From Apophysomyces variabilis (lineage: Eukaryota; Mucoromycota; Mucoromycetes; Mucorales; Mucoraceae), in assembly GCA_002749535.1 (NCBI GenBank), contig MZZL01000137.1, positions 332,345 to 396,344 of the forward strand: 64,000 nt of DNA, in the 5' to 3' direction. Positions within the stretch are counted from its first letter, which is position 1. Every line of letters starts with the position of its first letter. The notes beneath the pieces were generated by a model. That model saw nothing but the letters and a program-made list of their open reading frames with translations, had not been told where the DNA came from and did no database searches. A program made the translations under genes and the position numbers. This document shows, one piece after another, positions 1 through 10,163 of this stretch.

Positions 1-1317
1 GCAGGGAGCTTACTCACACAACCAAGGTGGTTCGGGACAGAGGTCATGCAGGCTAAAGGATACAGAACCGGGATATCAGTCATTCTGTTCATATAAACAA
101 TGCGAAGTACATACCGGGGATGTTTTGGATAACAGAGCCAAAGAGCCAAAAAGGGTGTTGTCCCTTCGCTTCTAAATAGTACGTGATTACTGATACCAAA
201 AATCAAAGTCATGGATAAGAAATCAATGGATGTCTTATGGATGACAACAATTCAGAGACAAGACAACAATCCTCCCAAGAGTAAAAATGGACTCAGTCTG
301 ATAGAAGGTCTTGAATAGAATGGAACATCTGTAGAGGAAATAAACCCTCTTCGTTCGTTTCTGTACGTCCTTGATGCTATCATATCCGTTTCTGTCAGTT
401 ATGGTATTAGAAACTGTCAGGGCAATGTGCCCCAATTCCGGTTCTTCTCAATTGTATTGCTTTACATTCCACTTTTATTATCCATGAATGTAGTTATGTT
501 CTCCTTTTCTTGTATTTTATCTTAAACTTTGTCTATTAGGCAATCCAATCTTTTGTGATTGCCACGGAATGAACGGTTATTATCTTGTCATGGATAAGCA
601 GTTGGTCGAAGAAAGAGGATACAGATGTCTTTATCTTCCTCTCTACTCTCCCTTTCTCAACCGAATAGAAGAGTTTTGGGCCAAAGTGAAGGCTGGGGTA
701 AGAAAGGAGCCCTTACGAGTGACGATAACCTTCAAGCAGCGCGAAAAGTAAAGCGTCCGGACTGTCAAGGATGAATCAGACACTCTGAAAGCTTTTCCGT
801 CAGATGCAAAAATAGAGAACCACTTCTTTAATTAAACTCGTCTTGCTGTGGTTTGGAATAAACTATCTCAGTAAATAGTGAATATGGACACGACTGTACG
901 CAAAGAAGGGTAGTCTGACCGCAAATATTTTCATCCAATCATGCAAAAGCATGTTTTGGATTCCGCACAAACTTGAATCCCCGGTCCGCAAATAAAAAAT
1001 AGAAACACGCAGACAAATAGGAAAAACACAGTAAATGGAGTGTAATAGGTCTCACAGTTTTGCCACGTTTGTTCCTGCACTGTCTGCATGCAGCTTTGTA
1101 ACATTATTTTCCTGTTTATCCATTTCACAGTAACTTGCGACAAGAAGAAAGACATGCGAACCGAATTCTAACCTGTTTGTTTACATATCAATACGGAAAA
1201 GAAGCCATTTTGCACAGGAATTAACCTTCATTTCCTTCAACATGAGAAGAGATTGATTCATTTTCATACGATAGGCATTGAGCAGCGGGGAACTGGCTGT
1301 TACTCATGTATTGCCCC
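1..1317. repeat. Long direct repeat, copy 1 (transposon-derived)
   Basis: This stretch matches 17643-18959 base for base as far as I can read, at a constant offset of 17642. It contains a decayed transposase C-terminus (569-751) and otherwise no coding sequence I can support. The copy starts at the window edge, so its true left end is unknown. Sequence continues past 1317 here, while the second copy stops at an assembly gap. Near-perfect identity means either a very recent transposition or duplication, or unresolved contig-end overlap. Confidence 0.9.
569..751 (+). pseudogene. Transposase relic, DDE superfamily C-terminus
   Basis: The 60-residue reading frame ends in the hallmark of Tc1/mariner-like DDE endonucleases, with a YSPFLNRIEEFWAKVK segment in the place usually filled by YSPxLNPIExxWxxxK. 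Upstream, VMDK stands where functional enzymes have VMDN. Downstream, a different frame still resembles the family's C-terminal tail (IRHSES followed by NREPLL), so at least one frameshift is present. The N-terminal DNA-binding domain and the first catalytic aspartate are missing. It is a dead fragment inside the long repeat and appears again at 18211-18393. Confidence 0.7.
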
Positions 1318-2409
1318 TGTGGGCAAGTTTGAAGCTTTCCAATAACCCGGTAAAATAAATGACCGGAGTCATCCTAGGCAAAGGTAAAGTGGGTTTGTGT
1401 GGCGCTCTGCACATGCAGCGGAAAGTATAATTTCTAATGTATAACCATGGTCCACAACAATTTCTTGGGTGCATTTGGACGTTCTGGCAAGTTGACTAAC
1501 AAAGAAGAAACTTTCCTTCTTTTTTTATTCTTTCTGCTTAAGGAATTTTCTGATGTCTGACGGCTTGGTGGAAAATCCAGCATGTATCATGTCTCTAGCT
1601 TTGGAAAAATTCTTGCATAAGCTCGTATTGGCTGCCCATGGTGAAGAACCCTTTTTCGTAGTATCCATCATTTCCTGGATCTTGCAGCAAATGCTATTCG
1701 CTTCATAATATTTACTAGGCGTTGTTTAAGGGGAACTTGGAAAATAATATGAATACGGGACAAATAGGTCCCATTCATTATACCTATTTACTGTAATTTC
1801 ATCGTCAGAGCTTCCTTCGATTTCTGTATGTAAAAGTTACTGTGTTTGGCCAGTACGATGCTTAAGATTAAAAGCGGAATAACATTTCCTCTACTGTTCC
1901 CAATTGTCCCATTTTAGTGCATGGTAATGACGGAATGAAAGAGGGATCGCCAGACGTGGGTGAAATGATTGGCCTTGGGAATGGCGTCTTTGGGTATTTC
2001 TGATACTTGAACGGATCTGTTTCCACTAGCGATTTGCCAATCGCAATGGGCCCAATATGGACCTTTGGCCTCGAATGTTCGCCACCGTAAATCTGCTATC
2101 GACAAAGTTCATCAGCCGAAACCACACGTGTTAAGTCACGGCTATTCCCCTTTTTTTTATCAATCACATGGAAAATCTCAATTCCGGGTGCACGACATCC
2201 GATTCCGATCATTTCAGTGGTTGACGCTAAACATATCGCTCCTGAAGATCCCGGTATGGGAAGCACAAGAAAGTTTGAAGTCTATGTTTTAGATTCTTTT
2301 TCTTTTAATGATTAAAACAAAGAAGAGCATTAATTGCCCACTTTTGGTACACTCCTTCATATAAAATATCTAATACATCCCGGAGTCGGTCGAGGGAAGT
2401 TTAAGCAAT
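1318..2409. other. Intergenic, no supported gene
   Basis: About 1.1 kb between the long repeat and the 3' end of the ADP/ATP carrier gene. Only short overlapping open frames on opposite strands are present (1914-2105 minus and 2065-2292 plus), and neither shows a recognisable domain. I see no RNA gene. Confidence 0.6.
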
Positions 2410-3465
2410 TTAGTACTTCTTGCCGAACAAAATCATCTGGAGCTGATCGTAGCCAGACAAGACACCAGCACCAGCGATGGCACGGAGAATGTTAGCACCG
2501 GCACCCTTGAAGAGAGACTTGACACCTTCCTTGGCGACGATTTCCTTGAAAGCGTGGAGGGAAGAGTCGTACTTGACGGCAGCACCAGAGGTCATCATCA
2601 TTCTACGACGGACAGTATCGATGGGGTAGGAAGCTAAACAAAAGAAACAAACAGGTTCATCACCCACTCTTTGTAACATCCACCCAAACCAGATAACTTA
2701 CCAAGACCAGCACCAGTGGTAACAGCCCAGCCAAGCAAGAAGGAAGCAAGGAAGCTCTTCTGGAGGTTCTCAGGCATGATGGGCTTGATGGAATCGTACA
2801 TACCGAAGTACAAACCACGGTAGACAATGATACCAACACAGGAGATGTTGAAACCACGGTACAAACCGGCAATACCATCGGAGGCGAGGGTCTTGCGGTA
2901 GACATCAAGAAGACCGTTGAACTGACGCTCACCACCCTTCTTAGCAGACTTGGCGTCGTTAGCAAGACGGGTACGGGCGTAGTCAAGGGAGTAGACGAAG
3001 AAAAGGGAAGAAGCACCAGCGAAACCACCGGAAGCCAAGTTACCTAGAAAACGCAAAAAGAAATAAAAAATAAATATCGTCGCTCAAAATTAAGCAGCAA
3101 GTATGGTTTTTATAGGTCTTACCAGCGAACCACACCCAGTAGCCATCCTTCTTCTTGTCCTTGTTGAACATACGCTTGAACTTATCCTTGAAAGCGAAGT
3201 TCAAGGCCTGGGTAGGGAAGTAACGGATGACGTTGGCGGTGTTACCTCTCCAGAAGGAGATGGCACCTTCATCCTTCAAGGTACGAGCGAAACAGTCGCC
3301 GATACCCTTGTAGGGGGAAGCAAGACGGCCCTGCTTGATCATCTCATCCTGGTTCTGGATCAAGAGCTTGATACGCTCAATGGGGGCAGCAGCGGTCTTG
3401 GAGACGGCAGCGGAGACACCGCCCATCAAGAAATCTTGGACGAACTTGGTAGTATCGGTGGACAT
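2410..3465 (-). CDS. AAC: Mitochondrial ADP/ATP carrier
   Basis: Encodes a 302-residue inner-membrane carrier that exchanges cytosolic ADP for matrix ATP. Exons read 3465-3123, 3043-2702 and 2633-2410. The junctions restore WFAGNLASGG and GLASYPID, and the total is 303 codons with the stop. The three mitochondrial-carrier repeats carry [14 protein letters not shown] and PIDTVRRR in the expected places. The RRRMMM hexapeptide that is diagnostic of ADP/ATP carriers lies in the third repeat. The start [12 protein letters not shown] gives the short N-terminus typical of fungal AACs. Both introns have canonical GT-AG ends. The gene is transcribed away from the upstream intergenic region and faces no near neighbour. 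Confidence 0.97.
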
Positions 3466-4649
3466 TTCGAAGGAGTGGGGTTAAGAAAAGGGAGGAAACA
3501 ACACTAGGCAGCCACCTGTTTAGACTTTATACCCAAGAAATTTTTTCTTAAAAATTTTTTCTTGCTCCGGTTGCTATACTCCAACCTGATTGGATCACTT
3601 GCACCAGGGATACGCTGCCGGCTGTAAATTCTGGAATTGAAATGCAAGAGGTGACGTTGAAAGAATGTTGATGACACGCTCTCGAAATCGTAATTCGGAA
3701 GTTGCTAGGGACACCGCAATTGACAAAAGCCATATCCTTAGGAATCCCCTTGCCTCTCTATTTCAAACAACTCGAAAGATCAAAAACAGAGCGAACAAGG
3801 GGTGACAGGTACCGTCAATCCGTAACTAGTTCAATCCTATTTCCTTAATAGGAAAGTGTCTATAGCTAGCAGTTCAGGTGTTTATTATGTTATATGCAGA
3901 CCTTTAAACAACGATGAATTGGTAACGTATCTGACATTTTTTAATAATTTCAAGTTCCAGAGTGCTCGCCATAAATACGATACAGTCGACAACATACAGG
4001 CTTTTTGAACGGCGTTCAACGCTGTTTAAATACCCATTTAATCTGCATTTGGAATGATGGTGGACAGCAACCCGTTCTTAGATTTTACCTAACAGAAATG
4101 TCGTTTTTCTGATCTAGGCATGAGCTGTGATGTAAGCTACTGTACTACATGCCATACGTAATCTCTATATGAAAAGTCAGTACATTGCGTCATGTAATTA
4201 CAAAAGCTGGAAAGCTTGATGATCCTTTCACATCCCTACTAATATCCTAAGTAACTTTACAATGCGCTATTTGATAGATGAGGTAAAAATAAAAACATTT
4301 TTGACAACCTGCTTGCATTACTGCAATGTATCGCACTTTTTGATAAATATTGGAATCCAATCTGCTCTCAAGTGCAATGAAGAGTTTTTCCTTCCGTCTT
4401 CTAATGCATCGAAGTAATTGGATAGGTACCAGACAGGTCGTACACCAACGGATTTGCTCGGACCGTAAAGGAAACCTGTTGTCACTTGTATGTACGGTGA
4501 AAATCTTTAACTTTTTTATTTATGGCGGTGAATACACGCTTGTTTAAGCCTAATTGCTCTCGTCCGGTCTGCAAAAGAACAGTCCATAAAATACCCTGAG
4601 CGGGAAAAGAAAAAGAGAAAGGGAAAGTCATTTGTATGTACACTTTTCA
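3466..4649. other. Intergenic / AAC promoter side
   Basis: About 1.2 kb upstream of the ADP/ATP carrier start. It is AT-rich with no convincing open frame; 3548-3733 and 4350-4547 are short and featureless. It should contain the AAC promoter, but I cannot define an element by eye. Confidence 0.5.
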
Positions 4650-6003
4650 GGAAGTAAATTCGCCTTCGGCGGGAAGTAAATTCAGCCCAATGACAAGAAC
4701 AAAATTCGTGTTGTACTTAACAATAATTCACTTCCTTGAGATGAGCAAACAATAAAAAGGGCAAACGAAAAATATAGGGAAGCGAGCGGCAAAGTTTTAT
4801 TTTTCGCCGGGACGCCTCTTATATCCCAGTCAAGCCACGACAAGAGCGCTTTTCTATTGCACCGAGCTTACCCGGCAGATCTACTACACAACATGTCACG
4901 ACACTGACAATCCGTAGTTCCAGGTAATGCACATCACTTTTTTATTGATGCGATTAGTAGCCACTGGTGTGTACACTTTTGTTGAAATTGCCTACCTGCA
5001 ATTTGCTGACAGCGCGGGAAACTTGCCTTGCTTTTGTATCCTGGTGAATGTCAAGAAGCTACTGTCTATCAACAGTGCCTTTTGGCGCTACTGCAAGGAA
5101 TCCGTGCAATCTGAGAAAATCGAAGCCATTCTCGTACCTGCGTCGTAGGTTTTGGGCAATGAACAGGCTTTTGCCATTTCCCTCTATCAATATCCCTCCC
5201 CACATGGTACTCCCCCCGCCTTCAATTCAATGATTTTTTTTACTTCCTTTGACTAAACACAAATTGGATGAACAAAGAAAATGCACTCTTTTTTTTTGTC
5301 TGTTCATTCGAGGCACAATTTGAGGCCTAATCCACCCACCAATCTAGACATGCTAGAAGGGTTCGCATCAATGCACTCAAGAATAACTTTTTTTTTGTTC
5401 CTCATTGAAAATACGCGGACGTCCAGTTTTTCTTCTTTTCTCGAAGATACTATTAGGATCCTTCTCGTACTGTTCAGCCCATTTTTGTGCTGTACGAAAC
5501 GTGAATCCCAAGCCGTTTGCAAGCAGCAGCCGCGCCCAGACATTTCTCAAACAAGAGTTTGAAGAATCTCACTTTGTCCTGATCAGAATAACATGTATAA
5601 TTCCGTTTCGTTGATGCTTCCCCATAACAACATCATTACGAGCATTTACCACTTCCTTTTTCTACCTGCATTGTGTCTATCATTTTGTTGCTCACCGGAC
5701 GCAGTTGAGCTAAATATTGCGTATGAGAGCTCAATGTTTCAAGACAAAACTGATCCTCATCTATAATATAGTCCATTGGTTCAGGCCTGCCGTACTCGTC
5801 AACAACAGTCTTTCTCATTTTTATACAAAAATTGAATGTTCATTATCGCGTGTTTCCTAATGCAATTGTGGAAAAGAAATAAAAGCAAGATGAGCACTTG
5901 GTGTGTACTCTTATATATACTAAGGTACTAAGGCTTTGTACAACATGAATTCATTTCTCGTCATTGGCTGAATTTACTTCCCGCCGAAGGCAAATTTACT
6001 TCC
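4650..6003. mobile_element. TIR DNA transposon with decayed transposase
   Basis: The two ends are imperfect inverted repeats of about 66 bp (4650-4716 and 5938-6003). Each end holds two direct copies of GGAAGTAAATT around a short hairpin, GCC-TTC-GGC (left copy near 4662-4670), and similarity continues inward to GTTGTAC. The 1.35 kb between holds minus-strand transposase remnants. No target-site duplication is obvious, so the exact outer boundary could be a few bases off. It sits in the space between the AAC start and the EF2 stop and disrupts no gene. Confidence 0.8.
5304..5818 (-). pseudogene. Decayed transposase within the TIR element
   Basis: Read on the minus strand, pieces of one protein appear in shifting frames. 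The order is MRKTVVDEYGRPEPMDY (from 5818), DQDKVRFFKLLFEKC, an AAACKRLGIHVSYSTK segment, and then KKVILECIDANPSSMSR. This order resembles the helix-turn-helix N-terminus of Tc1/mariner-type transposases, in which DxNPS follows the DNA-binding region. Several stops and frameshifts separate the pieces, and no catalytic DDE part is visible. The same peptides recur at 29460-29930, so this is a family with at least two dead copies here. Confidence 0.65.
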
Positions 6004-6314
6004 TCGAAAGATTGTATTATGAGCATCCTGTGTACAGCGTCCACCAACAAATGGAAAAATCTGATATTAAGCAATTCTGCTTCTCCAAACCTACTTCGAG
6101 ATATGAAATTTCGACTTTGACGAAGGCTCTGTCCAACACATTAAAAAGCCATCGAAGTCAGCTGCAGCTTATAGATGGCTGACCCTAAAGGGGCACAAAA
6201 GGTAACTCTTAGATGAAAATAAATTACCAACTTGAATCTGTTTCGACAAACTTTAAATTTATTAACAATCCATTGGATGGATTCAGCTCTACTGTACAAA
6301 ATTGAAAAAGAAAT

Positions 6315-9195
6315 TTACAACTTGTCATAGTACTTGTCAAGACCAGGGATGTCTTCAACGAGACCCTTTCTCTTACGGACGGCACGGATGATATCGTAGA
6401 CCTTGTTGCCGGCCTCCAAGGGGTTACCGGCCATGATCTGCCAGTGATCAAACACGGCTTGAGGGAAGGCCTGACCACCAGTGGCGGCACGAAGATCGGC
6501 AGTGAAACCGAAAGATTCGTTGACGGGCAAGTAAGCCTTGACGTTCATCATGGGGGTACCGGGCTTCTGTTCTTCAGCGAAGACCATACCACGGCGTCTG
6601 TTAAGCACACCGTAAATACCACCAATGACGCTTTCGGGACATTGGATTTCGACCAAGTAGACGGGTTCCTGGATACCGGGGGTGGCAGTCAACACGGAAG
6701 CGTAGACAACACGACGGCAAGTGGGAATGATCTGGCCACCACCTCTGTGGATAGCATCAGCATGAAGAGTAACATCCAAAATGTTGAAACGGCAACCACG
6801 CAAGTTCTCCTCAGCAACGGGACCTTCCTTGGTAGCCCACTGGAAGGCAGCAACACAGGAGTCCTTGATTTCGTTAAGGTACTGAACAGCCTTGGTAACA
6901 TCGACCATAAGGTTGGGACCAGTACCGTCGGGACCGAAACACCAGATCTTACGGGCTTCAGTAACATCCCATTCGTACTTGTCAGCAAGGATACGGGCAC
7001 GGGCCTTGAAATCATCCTTGGGGTTGATTCTGCCAGCTTCGATATCATCAGCAAGCTCATCAGCCAAAGGCATGGCTCTCATGTAGATACGGTTGTGCTT
7101 GTTGGGCGACTTGGAAAGACAGTCCATGGAAGATTCAGCAGTGACAGTCTCACGGTACTGGACGACGGGATCACCAGTCTTCAAAGGCACCTGAGCGTGA
7201 TCTTCCTCAAGATCCTTCAAACAGATTTCCAAGTGAAGTTCACCAGCACCAGCAACAATGTGTTCACCAGAGTCAGAGGTGTAGGTCAAGACACAAGGAT
7301 CAGACTTGGCAAGACGCTTAAGACCTTCAACAAGCTTGGGAAGATCGTTGGCGTTCTTGACATCGACAGCAACCTGCACGACAGGAGAGACAGAGAACTT
7401 CATGACCTTCATGTTGTGGGCAACCTCGGAGGTGGTGATAGTACCAGACTTAACCAAGAACTGATCGACACCAACAAGACCGATAGTGTTACCGGCAGGA
7501 CAGTCATCGATGGCTTCGACGTTACGGCCCATCATGAGAACGGTACGCTGAATGGACTTGACGGACAAGTCGGTCTTGGAACCAGGGACGTAGTTGGGAC
7601 CCTGAATACGGACCTTAAGACCAGCACGGACAGTACCAGAGAAGACACGACCGAAAGCATAGAAACGACCCTTATCGGAAGTGGGCACCATCTTGGAGAC
7701 GTACAACATAAGAGGACCGTTGGGGTCACAGTCACGGATACCAATGGCGCACTCGTCGTCAATGGGACCTTCGTACAAGTTGGCAACACGGTAGCGCTGG
7801 GCAGTGATGGGGGAAGGCAAGTGAATACAGATCATCTCCAAAAGTGCATCACCAGCTGGCAAGAACTTGCGCATAACAACCTTGAGGAGCTGCTTGCCCT
7901 CAAGATCCTTTTCTTCACCCTTAAGCTGGATCTCCAACTTCTCCAAAAGCTTGGGGATCTCGTCCTTCTTGAAGTTCATGATCGAGTCGAAGATCTTGTA
8001 GATGGGGTCCAAAACGAACATGTTGAAGGCACGCTCAAGAGGCTTGCCATCAGCATCAGTGGGCTTGCTGGACCACTTCTTGGTCTTGGGGTTGAAGTAG
8101 TTCTCACCCCACAACTTCTGCATCATCTTTTCCTTGTCAACACCGAATTTCTTGGAGTAACGGACAGCGAACTGGCGGAGAGTGAAACCCCAACCGTGAA
8201 GACCGGAAGCGAAAGCAACGGTACCACGCTCAGGGTAGACCTGAACATCACCAAGAGCTTCGTCAAGGTAAGTGGCAATGATAACGTTAACGGATTCAAC
8301 GGTACGAGCGAAAGCCTATCGGTTGAATCATTAGTCTCCGGATATGTATATATGATAACTATAATCTACTTACGTTGTACAATTCTTCCTTGTCCAACTG
8401 CAATTCGAGAAGAGCACGATCAACCTTGTTGATAACGACAACAGGCTTGATACGCTCAGTCAAAGCTTGACGCAACACAGTCTCGGTCTGGACACAGACA
8501 CCATCGATACAGTCGACAACGACAAGGGCACCATCAGTGACACGAAGGGCAGCAGTGACTTCAGAAGAGAAGTCAACGTGACCAGGAGAATCGATCAAGT
8601 TGATCAAGAAAGAGTGACCTAGAGAACATCATTAGGAATTGCTCCTTTTTAATAACTGTTCCTCTCCATACCATCGGTCTTCTGGTTCTTGATTTCCTTG
8701 ATATCTTCGGGGTTCTCCATCTCGAAGTACAGAGAGATGGCAGTGGACTTGATAGTGATACCACGTTCCTGTTCATCCTTACGGGTATCCATGAAACGGG
8801 TCTCACCAGCACGACCTGAAGAGATAATACCGGCCTTAGCGACCAAAGAATCACTCAAAGTAGATTTGCCGTGATCGACGTGAGCAATGACGGACATGTT
8901 ACGGACGTTCGTAACTTTGTCCTAAGGCGTGATTGTAAATACACTAACTAAAACAACTTGGCTGGTTGAGCATACCATCAAACCACGGATCTCCTCGATG
9001 GTAAAGTTCTATAAAGCATGCAGTTGGGATTAACATCATGTCGGCTCATGCTGCGTAATTTCGAACTTACCACTGCAGATTAGTCAGGTGGTGGGAAGAA
9101 AAATGATAAAAAATTAAGGTTATCAGTATACATCGTTGCACATAAACAAACATCCATCCTTGACTATGATGTCCTTGGTGTTTGCACATACCCAT
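6315..9195 (-). CDS. EFT: Translation elongation factor 2
   Basis: Encodes EF-2 (844 residues), the GTPase that moves peptidyl-tRNA on the ribosome. Exons read 9195-9192, 9072-9071, 9008-8976, 8921-8672, 8618-8374 and 8315-6315, totalling 845 codons with the stop. The G1 loop AHVDHGKST lies near residue 26, and further G motifs ([18 protein letters not shown]) follow. The C-terminal loop [15 protein letters not shown] carries the histidine that is converted to diphthamide in eukaryotes. The conserved start [13 protein letters not shown] is only obtained if ATGG, a 2-nt exon TG and AACTTT are joined; see findings. The long last exon has the highly biased codon use of a strongly expressed gene, and its antisense frames are open over long stretches for the same reason. 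Confidence 0.97.
9071..9072 (-). other. Predicted 2-nt micro-exon of EF2
   Basis: On the minus strand the sequence reads branch-like CTGACTAAT, CTGCAG acceptor, TG, then a GTAAGT donor. Joining ATGG, TG and AACTTTACC gives ATG GTG AAC TTT, the conserved MVNF start of EF-2. Skipping TG, or retaining the second intron, shifts the frame. Confidence 0.7.
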
Positions 9196-10163
9196 TTTGA
9201 CTTCTTAACGATGGATGGAAGGGAGGGAAAGAACGCCCGACGTGTTCGTTTGATGCACTTATCGCTGGACTGCGGCGACAAAGACAAGCGGCGATTTAAA
9301 AGATAAAAAAGGCTGTCCTTAAGCCTGTTCCACATTAGCAACGTTTTTCGTCATGGGCGCCTTGTGTTCCATTTGTCAAACTCCAGTTCCTGTACGAATG
9401 GTCACACACTATAATTACAACACTTCTTTCTCCTAACCTTTACCGACCACGTTTGGTTTATCTAATGGAACATTGGGCTTTTTGCGGAAGAAAAATTCAT
9501 ATGTTTCTGTTTGGCATTGGCAATGCGTTGTAATCATTTACCCCTACTTTTGATACTTCCGATATGCAGGGGAAAAAGTACAGCCAGTAGCAGCTATCGA
9601 TCTTTCTGTGGAGAGAGCTTTGTTCCTTCTATTTTCATGGCTTACATGTAAGTATTATGTCGGAGATATGGATGGTAGTTGATGCCTAAGAAATTGGAGT
9701 GCTATTACTGAGAAACCCTTGTTATAATGCTAACCTTAGGCAGCACAAAATCCCATTTCGATTTTCATGCACCTACTCAACAGCTAATAGTAGCAGAAAT
9801 TGGGCATCTTCACATACGATATTGTTAGATTGCATTAACTTAATCACTTAGGTAAGAGACGACGATGGATTTCGAAACTACTAATGTAAGACGATGAATA
9901 CAGGTGCGTTCCGCAAGTCAGTCTCATAAGACTATTACAACGTAACTGGCAAGGTTGCAAATGAGCATTTGCTTAACAAGCCAAATATCATCTCGGATAA
10001 CTTGCGTGGCTTCGACGAAGCACAGAACAAGTCAGTTTGTTTGGAAGCATAGGGGAAAGTACGTATACTGCTTATTGCATAGGTATTAACGATCTGAAAC
10101 CGTCGGTGACTCTTATTTCTTTTCAATACAGCATCCATTGTTCCTGCACACAGGGTTTAGGCC
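9196..10163. other. Intergenic between divergent EF2 and MLH1
   Basis: Shared upstream region of EF2 (minus) and MLH1 (plus), about 970 bp. A short ATG-initiated stretch at 9353 (MGALCSICQTPVP before a GTACGA) has no supportable continuation. Promoters for both genes should lie here, but no element could be defined. Confidence 0.5.

Noticed and set aside
6444..8432. 662-residue open frame on the plus strand opposite EF2
   Set aside because: It is the antisense shadow of the long EF2 exon, caused by strong codon bias. The minus strand encodes a complete conserved protein.
9353..9620. Short ATG frame MGALCSICQTPVP divergent from EF2
   Set aside because: It ends at a GTACGA, and the next acceptor leads to a stop after six codons. 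Too little to support a gene.
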